From the NCBI GenBank assembly GCA_016124385.1, contig WGNU01000001.1, positions 310,001-374,000 of the forward strand: a DNA stretch of 64,000 nucleotides, given 5' to 3'. Positions 11,099 to 19,353 of the stretch are shown one piece after another. The position numbers and the translations under genes were made by a program. The notes below the pieces were generated by a model, which worked only from the letters and a program-made list of their open reading frames with translations, searched no databases and was not told where the DNA came from. Numbering within the stretch: position 1 is the stretch's first letter; every line of letters begins with the position of its first letter. This DNA comes from Alphaproteobacteria bacterium (GTDB lineage: Bacteria; Pseudomonadota; Alphaproteobacteria; Micropepsales; Micropepsaceae).

Positions 11099-12655
11099 AT
11101 GAATCTCCTGCGCAGCGTCGCAACCGTCGGCGTTTTCACGCTTCTCAGCCGGGTCTTGGGGTTCGCGCGCGACATCGTGATCGCGGGCGTGATCGGCACC
11201 GGCCCCGTGGCCGATGCCTGGGCGGTCGCCTTCCGCTTTCCCAATCTCTTCCGCCGCGTGGTGGGCGAGGGCGCGTTCAACGCGGCCTTCGTCCCGCTCT
11301 ACGCCAAGCGCCTGGAAGGCGAGGGCGAGCCGGCGGCGACTTATTTCGCCGAGCGCATTTTGGCGGTCCTGCTCGCGGGCCTCCTCACGCTGACGGTGAT
11401 CCTCCTCGTGGCGATGCCCTGGATCATGCTGGCCTATGCGCCGGGCTTCAACGACGATCCGGAAAAGAGCGCGCTGGCGACGACGCTGACGCAGGTCGCG
11501 CTCCCCTATCTCCTCTTCATGTCGCTTTGCGCGCTCTACGCAGGCATTTTGAATACTCATGGCCGCTTCGGCTGGGCGGCGGGCGTGCAGGCGCTCTTGA
11601 ACGTGGTGCTGCTCGCCGCCCTCGGCATTGTCTGGGCGCTCGATCGCCCCGCGATCGGCGCTGCGCAATGGGGCCACGCGCTCGCCTGGGGCGTCTCGGC
11701 CGCCGGCCTCGCGCAGTTCCTCATGCTCGTCTACGCGAGCGGTCGCGACAAGGTGCGCCTGCGCTTGCGCAGACCCCGGCTCGATGGCGAGGTGCGCCGC
11801 TTCTTCGTGCTCGCCTTTCCCGGCATCATCGCGGGCGGCATCAGCCAGATCTCGATCTTCATCGCGACGGTCATCGCGACGCTAGAGGATGGCGGCCCCG
11901 CGCTCCTCTACTACGCTGACCGGATCTACCAGTTCCCTTTGGGCCTTGTGGGCGTCGCGATGGGGATCGTGCTCCTCCCTGCGATCTCGCGCCATCTGCG
12001 CGGCGGAAGAGCCGATCTCGCGCAGCATTGGCAGAACCGCGGCATCGAGTTCGCGATGCTTCTGACCTTGCCGGCCGCCGTCGCGCTCGTCGTCATCGCG
12101 CAACCGATCGTGGCCACCTTGTTCGAGCGCGGCGCCTTCACGGCCGAGGATTCGGCCGCCGTCGCCAGCATCCTCATGGTTTTCGGCATCGGCCTACCGG
12201 CTTTTATCCTCAACAAGGTGCTCACCCCCGCCTTTTTCGCGCGCGAGGATACGGCAACGCCCATGCGCTTCGCGGTCGCGACACTCATCTTGGACGTCGC
12301 GTTGTCGGCGGGCTTCTTCTTCCTTTTCGGCGTCATCGGCATCGCGATCGGCACGACCATCGCGGCCTGGATCAATGTTTCGCTCCTGGGCGGCACCCTG
12401 CTCCGGCGCGGCGACCTCGTCCTCGATGATCGCCTCAAATCCCGCCTGCCGCGCGCGGCACTGGCGAGTCTGGCGATGGGCGCGGGGCTTCTGGCTGCCA
12501 TGGGCATCCTCTGGGCGAACCCCACGGGCGAGCTCGACCGGGCGATCGCGCTCCTCGCCCTCTGCCTCAGCGGCATGGCGGCCTACGCGGTCTTCGTGCT
12601 CCTCACCCGCGCCTCGAGCGTGAAGGAGCTGCGCGAGGCGTTCGGCCGGTCCTGA
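11099..12655 (+). CDS. murJ: Lipid II flippase MurJ (MviN)
   Basis: A 518-residue polytopic membrane protein of the MOP superfamily, with about 13-14 hydrophobic helices. MurJ moves the peptidoglycan precursor lipid II across the inner membrane. The N-terminus MNLLRSVATVGVFTLLSRVL and the following GFARD, FRFPNLFRRVVGEGAFNAAF and VALPYLLFMSL are diagnostic. The charged residues lining the central cavity in known MurJ proteins (Arg early in the chain, RRVVGEG loop) are present. The gene begins 18 bases after glnD and is followed by trpS. Confidence 0.97.
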   Translation: MNLLRSVATVGVFTLLSRVLGFARDIVIAGVIGTGPVADAWAVAFRFPNLFRRVVGEGAFNAAFVPLYAKRLEGEGEPAATYFAERILAVLLAGLLTLTVILLVAMPWIMLAYAPGFNDDPEKSALATTLTQVALPYLLFMSLCALYAGILNTHGRFGWAAGVQALLNVVLLAALGIVWALDRPAIGAAQWGHALAWGVSAAGLAQFLMLVYASGRDKVRLRLRRPRLDGEVRRFFVLAFPGIIAGGISQISIFIATVIATLEDGGPALLYYADRIYQFPLGLVGVAMGIVLLPAISRHLRGGRADLAQHWQNRGIEFAMLLTLPAAVALVVIAQPIVATLFERGAFTAEDSAAVASILMVFGIGLPAFILNKVLTPAFFAREDTATPMRFAVATLILDVALSAGFFFLFGVIGIAIGTTIAAWINVSLLGGTLLRRGDLVLDDRLKSRLPRAALASLAMGAGLLAAMGILWANPTGELDRAIALLALCLSGMAAYAVFVLLTRASSVKELREAFGRS

Positions 12656-12720
12656 GCTTGTCAGGCCGGGCCGAACCCGCGATAACCCCCCACCGCGTTT
12701 GAGCCAAGGAAGATGGCGTC

Positions 12721-13740
12721 ATGTCCGATCAGGGCCCCCACAGGAAGCTGGTGTTTTCCGGCGTGCAGCCGAGCGGCGATCTGCACCTCGGCAATTATCT
12801 GGGCGCGATCAAGAACTGGGTGCCGATGCAGGACGACATGCCCTGCCTCTTCTGCGTGGTGGATTTGCACGCGCTGACCAACTGGATCGATCCGAAGGAG
12901 CTCACCCAGCGCACGCGCGAGATCGCGGCCGCCTACATCGCCTGCGGGATCGATCCCAAGCGTTCCAGCATCTTCGCGCAGAGCCGCGTCAGCGTGCATG
13001 CCGAGCTCACCTGGATCTTCAATTGCGTCGCGCGCATCGGCTGGCTGAACCGGATGACCCAGTTCAAGGAAAAGGCCGGCAAGAACAGCGAGAAGGCGAG
13101 CGTCGGCCTCTACGACTATCCCGTGCTGATGGCGGCCGACATCCTCGCCTATCGCGCAACGCACGTGCCGGTCGGCGAGGATCAGAAGCAGCATTTGGAG
13201 CTGACGCGCGACATCGCCCAGAAATTCAACAACGACTACGGCGTGCCGGATTTCTTCCCGCTGCCCGAGCCGCTGATTTTGGGACCGACGCCGCGCGTGA
13301 TGTCGCTGCGCGACGGCAAGGCCAAGATGTCGAAGACCGATCCGTCGGATTATTCGCGCATCAATCTTGCCGACAGCGACGATGAGATCGCGCAGAAGGT
13401 ACGAAAGGCCCGCACCGACCCCGAACCCTTGCCCGACACGCTGGCGGCGCTGGAGGAACGGCCCGAGGCGGACAATCTCGTCGGCATCTATGCCGCGCTC
13501 GCCGGCGAGCCGAAGGAAACGGTCCTTGCGCGCTTCGCCGGCGAGCCCTTCTCGACCTTCAAGCCGCGCCTCGCCGATTTGACGGTCGCGGTCATGGGGC
13601 CGATCCGCGCACGCATGGAAGCGCTGCTCGACGATAAGGCGGAGCTCGATCGCATCCTCGATGCGGGCGCGGGCAAAGCCGCCGCGATCGCCGATCCGCT
13701 GATGCGCGAGGTCCGCCGGGTCGTCGGGCTGCTCGGCTGA
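12721..13740 (+). CDS. trpS: Tryptophanyl-tRNA synthetase
   Basis: A 339-residue class I aminoacyl-tRNA synthetase charging tRNA-Trp. The HIGH-like signature is [10 protein letters not shown] (residues 17-26) and the KMSKS-like signature is KMSKT (about 202-206). Other family blocks include VDLHALT, IFAQS and the segment around [13 protein letters not shown]. The length is normal for TrpS. The ATG at 12721 gives an immediate [11 protein letters not shown] context and no better upstream start exists. It closes the mutS-glnD-murJ-trpS run and is followed by a palindromic intergenic repeat. Confidence 0.98.
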   Translation: MSDQGPHRKLVFSGVQPSGDLHLGNYLGAIKNWVPMQDDMPCLFCVVDLHALTNWIDPKELTQRTREIAAAYIACGIDPKRSSIFAQSRVSVHAELTWIFNCVARIGWLNRMTQFKEKAGKNSEKASVGLYDYPVLMAADILAYRATHVPVGEDQKQHLELTRDIAQKFNNDYGVPDFFPLPEPLILGPTPRVMSLRDGKAKMSKTDPSDYSRINLADSDDEIAQKVRKARTDPEPLPDTLAALEERPEADNLVGIYAALAGEPKETVLARFAGEPFSTFKPRLADLTVAVMGPIRARMEALLDDKAELDRILDAGAGKAAAIADPLMREVRRVVGLLG

Positions 13741-13791
13741 GCCGCTGCGGCGCCCTTGGGCCTTCCTGCTGGATTGAAGCGTCTCCGGCCT

Positions 13792-13876
13792 CCTCATCCT
13801 GAGGAGCCCTTGCCGCCTCGCCCTTCGAGGCGCCAGCGCACCTCAGGGTGAGGCGGCAAGGGCGTCTCGAAGGATG
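13792..13876. repeat. Palindromic intergenic repeat, copy 1 (Rhizobiales-type palindromic element)
   Basis: It starts CCTCATCCTGAGG and ends TCTCGAAGGATG, ends typical of palindromic elements scattered between genes in Hyphomicrobiales (from memory). It contains a perfect 14-bp inverted repeat, 13806-13819 against 13850-13863 (GCCCTTGCCGCCTC and its complement). In addition, CCTCATCCTGAGG (13792-13804) is complementary to 13841-13853 except for one position that would be a G-U wobble in RNA. It lies 51 bases after the trpS stop. A second copy sits at 33786-33872 with compensating base changes in the stem. Confidence 0.8.
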
Positions 13877-13899
13877 CGTCATCCCGTGCGGAAGATGAT

Positions 13900-14166
13900 T
13901 CAGCCGCCGAGCTTGTCCGTATCCGGCGCGGCAATTTCCTGCACCTGAACCGGAGCCATCGGTTCGCCGGTCATTGGGTTGACCGCAACGGCGTTGCCCT
14001 TGCCGATTTCGAGCAGCGCCGCGATCACCGGATCGAGCGCGACCGGCTGACGCGATTCGGTGACGGTGTAGGCGGCAAGGCCGGACGCGTCCTGCGCGAA
14101 GGAAGGCGGGGTCTGCGACAGGGCGATCGTCGTCAGCAGCGTGAGAAGGAAGGCGGAGCGGAGCAT
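13900..14166 (-). CDS. Small secreted protein of unknown function
   Basis: An 88-residue protein with an N-terminal signal peptide (MLRSAFLLTLLTTIALSQ, likely cleavage after SFA) and a short mature part of about 60 residues containing a predicted helix (ALDPVIAALLEIGKG) and a Pro/Val-rich tail. The frame is open upstream, but ATG 14164-14166 has an AGG-type ribosome-binding site about ten bases before it and gives a clean signal peptide, so it is preferred over ATG 14175 and the longer reading. It is divergent from the XRE regulator gene. No family is recognised. Confidence 0.6.
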   Translation of the reverse strand: MLRSAFLLTLLTTIALSQTPPSFAQDASGLAAYTVTESRQPVALDPVIAALLEIGKGNAVAVNPMTGEPMAPVQVQEIAAPDTDKLGG

Positions 14167-14331
14167 CGGGGGCATCCTTTGAAGGTCGGGGCGGGGCGTT
14201 GGCGCCTTCGCCGATACTGGGAAAATGACGAGACCCACGCCGAACTTCCACGCGCGTCGTCGGACAACGCGCGAGCGCGTGACGGTTGCTACGTTGACGA
14301 TGCGGCACGAAGCAGGGATTCTGCAGCACCG

Positions 14332-14381
14332 TCGGACACGATCCGACACGGTCCGACAGGAACCGACACATGTCAGACACG
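14332..14381. promoter_or_regulatory. Five tandem 10-bp units spanning the start of the XRE regulator gene
   Basis: Five consecutive 10-bp units begin at 14332, 14342, 14352, 14362 and 14372, with consensus TCCGACACGG. The core CGACA or GGACA/AGACA recurs in phase. The ATG of the regulator (14370-14372) lies at the junction of the fourth and fifth units, so the array covers the presumed ribosome-binding region and first codons. A spacing of one helical turn would place bound protein subunits on one face of the DNA. A plausible reading is an autoregulatory operator for the XRE protein; no experimental support is visible. Confidence 0.5.
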
Positions 14382-15137
14382 AACGCCGCCTCCGCGGCCG
14401 AAGTGGCCAAGGTCATCCGCTCGGCGATGTTCGAGCGCTCTTTGATGCTCAAGCAGGTGGCCGCGATGACGGAGGTGAACGAGCGCACGCTCGGCCGCAT
14501 CCTCAATGGCAGCCATGAGCCCCGGCCCGACACGGCCGCCAAGATCTTGAAGGCGCTGAACCCCTCGGCCCCCGCCGCTTATGCAGACGAGCGCCACGGC
14601 GGCTACGCGCTCTCCAATTTCGCGCATTATCTGGGGTACTACCGCGCCTATCGTTGGGCTTTCTCCGAGGAAGGCCGTGCCTTCCGCACGGTCTATCGCT
14701 TCGACTGGTCGAAGGAGGCGCGCTGCATGGTCTTCCATGAGCGCAATGTCGGCCGCGACAAGAACGGCCACGTCGCCGACTATTCTCAATCGGGCGAGAT
14801 CTTCATCGGCCCCTCGACCGGCCATGTCGATCTCGTGACGATCGCCAGTGGCTCCGTCCGGCTCATCAAGCTCAGCCAGCTGATGACGCATGTCGATTGC
14901 ACGATGCGCGGCTTCGTCTTGACGCTCCGCCGGCGCGCCGCGACGCACCTTCCTGCCGTCTCGCCGCTCGTGCTCGAACAGGTGGGCTCCGACATGAGCG
15001 AGGAGGAAATCGCCGCCGCCGTCGGTCTCGTGCCCGCGGGCGCCGAGACGCAGCGCGTCCTCGCACTGCTGCGCGAAACGGAGGACGACTACGGCAATCT
15101 CAGCCTCACGCCCCGGGGCGGTGCCGACACGCATTGA
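14370..15137 (+). CDS. XRE-type helix-turn-helix regulator with uncharacterised C-terminal domain
   Basis: A 255-residue protein. Residues about 9-62 form a Cro/CI-type helix-turn-helix (VIRSAMFERSLMLKQVAAMT, then NERTLGRILNG and DTAAKILKAL). The remaining roughly 190 residues include a Tyr/Trp-rich stretch (AHYLGYYRAYRWAF), a likely beta-sheet domain (GEIFIGPSTGHVDLVTIAS) and a C-terminal helical part. I do not recognise the second domain; it may be a ligand-sensing module. The array of 10-bp units over the start suggests autoregulation. The next gene on the same strand is the DUF2333 gene, 69 bases on, so co-transcription is possible. Confidence 0.75.
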   Translation: MSDTNAASAAEVAKVIRSAMFERSLMLKQVAAMTEVNERTLGRILNGSHEPRPDTAAKILKALNPSAPAAYADERHGGYALSNFAHYLGYYRAYRWAFSEEGRAFRTVYRFDWSKEARCMVFHERNVGRDKNGHVADYSQSGEIFIGPSTGHVDLVTIASGSVRLIKLSQLMTHVDCTMRGFVLTLRRRAATHLPAVSPLVLEQVGSDMSEEEIAAAVGLVPAGAETQRVLALLRETEDDYGNLSLTPRGGADTH

Positions 15138-15206
15138 CGCGCAGCATTGATCCACTTGGCGCTAGACCCCATCTATGAGGGGAAGAGACGCGGCGAGGAG
15201 AGTGCG

Positions 15207-16229
15207 ATGGAATGGGGTCAAAGCCTGCGTCGGGCGGGGCGTTCGGTCACGCAGACGGTGGGAACGGGCGTGGGCGCCGTCACCTCGCGCATCAATTTTC
15301 GCTGGCCGAGCGGCCGCTGGACCGGGCGCATCTCGCTCGCGATCGGCGCGGTGCTGCTGCTCATCTATCCGCTCGCTTCCTGGATGGCGCACACGGTCGA
15401 CGACGATCTCGATTTCGGCGTCCCGCCGCAATCGATCGCATCCGGCCAGAGCCACACCGCCGCGCTGATGGCCGCGCTCATCACGCGCGAAGTGGACGAG
15501 CACGGCTGGGTGCCGAACGATCCCTGGATGACGCCGACCGGGATGCTGCTCGACGACATGCCGAACTTCCAGAAGGGGATCATCCAGGCGCTCGCGCGTT
15601 TTTCGATCGAGATGCAGGATCAGATCGGCCGCACGCGCGGCTCCAGCCAGATCGATCCCGATCTTCAGAAGGCGGCGGGCCTGCTTCAGTATGAACCCGA
15701 GCGTTGGGTGTGGAATCCCTCGACCTCGATCCTCCCCTCGGCGAGCGCGGAATCGCAATACCGCGCCGCGGCGCGCGCGTTGCTCAGCTACAACGAAAGG
15801 CTGGCCGCGGGCGAGGCGGTTTTTGATCTGCGGGCGGACAATCTTCTCACCGCGCTCGATCGCATTGCGCAGGACGTGGGCTCCGCCTCCGCCGCGATCG
15901 AGGATCACATCCTCACCCGCAGTGGCTTTTTCTACGACAACGCGGTTGATGACGTGTTCTATCGCGTGAAGGGCCAGATGTACGGCTTCGCCCTCATCTT
16001 GGGCGCGCTCGGCGAGGATTTCGCGCCGGTCATCAAGGAGCGCGCGCTCGGCAAGGTGTGGACTCAGATGATGGAGAGCGTGCGCGAGGCGTCAGTCATG
16101 CATCCCTGGTTCATCATGAATGGCGCGCCCGACAGCCAGTTCACGCCGTGCCATCTGTGTGCGGAAGGCTTCTATGTATTGCGTGCACGGACGCAGCTGC
16201 GCGAAATCACAAGCATTCTGCAGAAATAG
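15207..16229 (+). CDS. DUF2333 family membrane-anchored protein
   Basis: A 340-residue protein with one transmembrane segment at about residues 41-60 (ISLAIGAVLLLIYPLASWMA) and a large periplasmic, mostly helical domain. The sequence after the anchor (SHTAALMAALITREVDEHGW, then NDPWMTPTGMLLDDMPNFQKG) matches my recollection of DUF2333, a conserved proteobacterial family of unknown function. The frame opens at 15147, but ATG 15207 follows a GAGGAG ribosome-binding site at about eight bases and is preferred. It lies between an XRE regulator and a universal stress protein. No function is claimed. Confidence 0.75.
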   Translation: MEWGQSLRRAGRSVTQTVGTGVGAVTSRINFRWPSGRWTGRISLAIGAVLLLIYPLASWMAHTVDDDLDFGVPPQSIASGQSHTAALMAALITREVDEHGWVPNDPWMTPTGMLLDDMPNFQKGIIQALARFSIEMQDQIGRTRGSSQIDPDLQKAAGLLQYEPERWVWNPSTSILPSASAESQYRAAARALLSYNERLAAGEAVFDLRADNLLTALDRIAQDVGSASAAIEDHILTRSGFFYDNAVDDVFYRVKGQMYGFALILGALGEDFAPVIKERALGKVWTQMMESVREASVMHPWFIMNGAPDSQFTPCHLCAEGFYVLRARTQLREITSILQK

Positions 16230-16282
16230 CACGCGCGCGCGGCGCTTGCGGCGCCTCGGGCCGGATGGCAGCATGCGCCGCC

Positions 16283-16786
16283 ATGACCGACGACCCACCG
16301 CCTTCTGAGACGGCCGCGCTTGCCCGGCGCCGCAAGTTTCTCGTCGTCGTCGACGAAACGCCCGAATGCAAGGTCGCGCTGCGGTTTGCCGCGCGCCGCG
16401 CGCAACACACGAACGGTCTCGTCACGCTCATCTACGTGATCGAGCCGGCGGATTTCCAGCAATGGGCGGCCGTCGAGCGCGCGATGCGCGACGAGGCGCA
16501 GCGTGAGGCAGAGGCGATCGTGCATGCCGCCTCGCGTGAGGTGAACGAGATCGTGGGGCTGACGCCTGAGGTCTATATCCGCGAAGGCAAGAAGGTCGAG
16601 GAAGTCCGCGCCATCCTGAAGGACGATCCTGACATCTCGATCCTGGTGCTCGGCTCGAGCACCGGCAACGAGGGTCCGGGCCCGCTGGTTTCGATCGCGG
16701 CGGGAAATTCGCAGAACGCGTTCCCCATTCCGGTGACGATCGTTCCCGGCTCCCTCACCAACGAAGAGGTCGATGCGTTGGGCTAG
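16283..16786 (+). CDS. Universal stress protein (UspA family)
   Basis: A 167-residue single Usp domain. It starts with the typical first strand KFLVVVDETPECKVALRFAA (residues about 17-36), contains the second-strand block TLIYVIEP, and ends with a nucleotide-binding-like segment ILVLGSSTG followed by NAFPIPVTIVPG. Usp proteins are small cytoplasmic stress-linked proteins, some of which bind ATP. The start ATG 16283 is chosen because the longer frame reads back into the DUF2333 gene. Its TAG stop shares CTAG (16783-16786) with the convergent cyclase gene. Confidence 0.85.
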   Translation: MTDDPPPSETAALARRRKFLVVVDETPECKVALRFAARRAQHTNGLVTLIYVIEPADFQQWAAVERAMRDEAQREAEAIVHAASREVNEIVGLTPEVYIREGKKVEEVRAILKDDPDISILVLGSSTGNEGPGPLVSIAAGNSQNAFPIPVTIVPGSLTNEEVDALG

Positions 16787-17991
16787 GCCGCGCCCGCGAG
16801 CGCGAACACTTCCTTCGGCTCGCGCAGGCCGCGCAGCGTGTGGAAGCCCGCCGACGTTAAGCCTTCGCCGCCGACCAGCGCCGCGAACCCGGCGGAGGTC
16901 ACGATCGGAACGCCGATCGTCTTGGTGAGCGCCTCCAGCCGGAACGCTTCGTTGACGGTTGAGCCGATGACGGTGAAGTCCAGCCGCTCGCGGCTGCCGA
17001 CATTGCCGAACATGACCTGTCCCACATGGAGCGCGAAGCCGGCGTGGAGTTCCTCCACCCCGTCCGGCAGCGCGCTCGGCGGAAGGGCCGCGAGCGCGGC
17101 GACCGCGTCGCGCGCGGCCGAGAGCGCCTCGCGGCTCTGCGCCTGGTCACTCTCGGGAGCAAAGCCCGACAAGGGAAAGATCGCCAGGATCCCGTCGCCC
17201 ACCATCTTCACGATGTCGCCGCCGCGCAGCCGCACAGGCTCGGCCACGCTGTCGTAATAATGGCTAAGCGTGTCGATCACCGCGTCCGGCGCGAGCGAAT
17301 CGGCAAGCGCGGTGAACCCGCGCAGATCGGTCGCCAGCACGATCGCCGTGATCGCCTCGCCCATCTGCCGGCGGATCGATCCCGCGATGACGCGCCGCGC
17401 GGCCTCCCGGCCGAGATAGTTTGCGAGCAATTGCTCGGTCGCGCGCCGGGCGTGCTCGATCTCGATGCGAAGGCCGATGAACGGCAGAAGCTCGTCGATC
17501 AGCGCCAGATGCGCCGTCTCGAACCCGCCCGGCTTGTCGGTCGCGAAGGAGATGAAGTGCCGGTTGCCGTCCGAGAACGGCAGCTCGAAACCGACATAAT
17601 CGCTTGCCCCTTGCGCCTTCAACTCGCGCGTGACGTCGAAATCGAGCAGCGCCTCATCGACGTCGAGCCGACGGCGCACGGCGCTCGCCCCGTCATGGAC
17701 CACGCGAATGGGGCTCGCGAGATACATATTGCTCTGTTTGGGGAGGAAGCGCCGGTCGACTTCTTCGGCGCCCGCGAGCCGGCTCCAGGAGAACGAGCGC
17801 CCGATCACTTCCGGGTGAAAATCGCCGAGCGAGACGCTGACCCGCGAGACGGGCACGCCGATCTGATTGAACCGCGCCGCCAGTTCTTCCAGCAGGGTGG
17901 GAAGTTCCGTGCGCGCCCCCTCATGCATGACGAGCCAGCGCCGCATCGGGGCTGCCGCTTGCATCGGATCGCTGGGGAAGGGGCTTGTCAT
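16783..17991 (-). CDS. Class III adenylate/guanylate cyclase with uncharacterised N-terminal domain
   Basis: A 402-residue soluble protein. Residues about 210-400 are a class III nucleotidyl cyclase catalytic domain. The metal-binding aspartates are Asp222 (TDLRGFT) and Asp266 (KMVGDG). The purine-specifying pair is Lys262 and Asp338 (RLDFT), which favours ATP, and the transition-state residues are Asn347 and Arg351 (VNEAFR). All key residues are present, so it should be active and make cAMP. Residues about 20-190 are an unassigned, possibly sensory region seen in many alphaproteobacterial cyclases. It is divergent from nfuA and convergent with the Usp gene. Confidence 0.88.
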   Translation of the reverse strand: MTSPFPSDPMQAAAPMRRWLVMHEGARTELPTLLEELAARFNQIGVPVSRVSVSLGDFHPEVIGRSFSWSRLAGAEEVDRRFLPKQSNMYLASPIRVVHDGASAVRRRLDVDEALLDFDVTRELKAQGASDYVGFELPFSDGNRHFISFATDKPGGFETAHLALIDELLPFIGLRIEIEHARRATEQLLANYLGREAARRVIAGSIRRQMGEAITAIVLATDLRGFTALADSLAPDAVIDTLSHYYDSVAEPVRLRGGDIVKMVGDGILAIFPLSGFAPESDQAQSREALSAARDAVAALAALPPSALPDGVEELHAGFALHVGQVMFGNVGSRERLDFTVIGSTVNEAFRLEALTKTIGVPIVTSAGFAALVGGEGLTSAGFHTLRGLREPKEVFALAGAA

Positions 17992-18092
17992 GGCCGGGCG
18001 CGCTGGAGAAACCCTATCGCGCTCCGGGTTGATTGGCGGGCGCTCGGGTCAGATATAAGGGGTTATGGGCCCACGCGCGAAGAGGAGCCGCC

Positions 18093-18647
18093 ATGTTTAT
18101 TGAGACCGAATCGACCCCCAACCCGCAAACCCTGAAATTCCTGCCGGGCCGCGAGGTTATGGGCGCGCGCGTGCTCGATCTGGCGGATGCCGGGGCGGCG
18201 GCGGTCTCCCCATTGGGCGAAGCGCTGTTCGCCGTCGACGGGGTCGAGCGCGTGTTCCTGGGCGGTGATTTCATCGCGGTCACGAAATCCACTGGCGAGT
18301 GGCAGCATTTGAAGCCCGCGATCATGGGCGCGATTATGGATCATTTCACGCGCGGCCTGCCGCTTGTGCGCGAGGGCGCGGACGAAGCCGCGTCCGGCGC
18401 CGCGGCCGAGGACGATGAGGTCGTCGCTCAGATCAAGGAATTGATCGAAACGCGCGTCCGTCCGGCCGTCGCGCAGGATGGCGGCGACATCATCTATCAG
18501 GGCTTCGACGAGGGCTCGGGCGTCGTCTATCTGCATCTGCGCGGCGCGTGCGCGGGCTGCCCGTCTTCGCAGATGACGCTCAAGCACGGCATCGAGAACA
18601 TGCTGCGCCACTACATCCCAGAAGTGAACGCGGTCGAGGCCGTCTAG
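18093..18647 (+). CDS. nfuA: NfuA/NifU-like iron-sulfur cluster scaffold
   Basis: A 184-residue protein with an N-terminal Nfu_N domain (MFIETESTPNPQTLKFLPGR) and a C-terminal NifU-like domain with the cluster-binding CxxC, CAGC at Cys153 and Cys156. Such proteins accept [4Fe-4S] clusters and pass them to target enzymes. The N-terminus is exactly as expected, so ATG 18093, which follows a GAGGAG ribosome-binding site, is taken over the longer frame. Position between trpS and tsaB is conserved in Hyphomicrobiales. Fe-S enzymes such as MiaB are encoded nearby. Confidence 0.95.
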   Translation: MFIETESTPNPQTLKFLPGREVMGARVLDLADAGAAAVSPLGEALFAVDGVERVFLGGDFIAVTKSTGEWQHLKPAIMGAIMDHFTRGLPLVREGADEAASGAAAEDDEVVAQIKELIETRVRPAVAQDGGDIIYQGFDEGSGVVYLHLRGACAGCPSSQMTLKHGIENMLRHYIPEVNAVEAV

Positions 18648-18737
18648 CCGCGATCGGACCTAGGCGCTGGGCGAGCCGCTCGGCTAAGCTGCGCGGAACG
18701 TTTCCCCATGCCGATGAGACGAAGAGGACTGGCCGCC

Positions 18738-19328
18738 GTGACAAATCCGATCAATGACGAGGCGCTCGACACGATCTTCCGCGACGCGCGCACGCACAAC
18801 AAATGGCAGGCCAAGCCCGTCAGTCCGGCGCTTCTTCAGGCGGTCTACGATTTGATGCGCTGGGGCCCGACCAGCGCGAATTGTTCGCCCGCGCGCATCG
18901 TTTTCGTCACTTCGAAGGAGGGCAAGGAACGGCTGATGCCGCTCCTGATGGAAGGCAATCGCGAGAAATCGATGCAGGCGCCCGTCACCGCCATCATCGG
19001 CCACGATTTGAAGTTCTACGATCTCTTGCCAAAGCTCTTTCCGCACACGGACGCGCGCCCCTGGTTCGCCGGCAACGCGGCCCTTGCCGAGACGACGGCC
19101 TTCCGCAACGGTTCGCTCCAGGGCGCCTATTTCATGGTCGCGGCCCGCGCGCTCGGCCTGGATTGCGGGCCGATGTCGGGCTTCGACAATGCGGGTGTCG
19201 ACCGCGAATTCTTCGCCGGCACGGACGTGAAGTCGAACTTCCTGTGTAACGTCGGCTACGGCGATCCCTCCGGGCTCTTCCCGCGCAGCCCGCGCCTCTC
19301 CTTCGACGAGGCGTGCAAGGTCCTGTGA
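18738..19328 (+). CDS. Nitroreductase family protein (malonic semialdehyde reductase RutE-like)
   Basis: A flavin-dependent nitroreductase-fold protein of 196 residues. Family blocks are [34 protein letters not shown], a middle [20 protein letters not shown] and the end [17 protein letters not shown]. These match the RutE/HadB-like group, whose best-known member reduces malonic semialdehyde in pyrimidine breakdown. No other rut gene is near, so the substrate is open. GTG 18738 gives the usual short N-terminus and follows an AGAGGA sequence; ATG 18708 is an alternative that adds ten residues. Confidence 0.8.
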   Translation: MTNPINDEALDTIFRDARTHNKWQAKPVSPALLQAVYDLMRWGPTSANCSPARIVFVTSKEGKERLMPLLMEGNREKSMQAPVTAIIGHDLKFYDLLPKLFPHTDARPWFAGNAALAETTAFRNGSLQGAYFMVAARALGLDCGPMSGFDNAGVDREFFAGTDVKSNFLCNVGYGDPSGLFPRSPRLSFDEACKVL

Positions 19329-19353
19329 CGAGGGGGCGCCCGGCGCGTTATCC

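Noticed and set aside
8174-11677. Very long reverse-strand open frame (about 1167 codons) opposite glnD and the murJ start
   Set aside because: It mirrors the codon structure of glnD, is low-complexity and charged, and no start or domain is credible.
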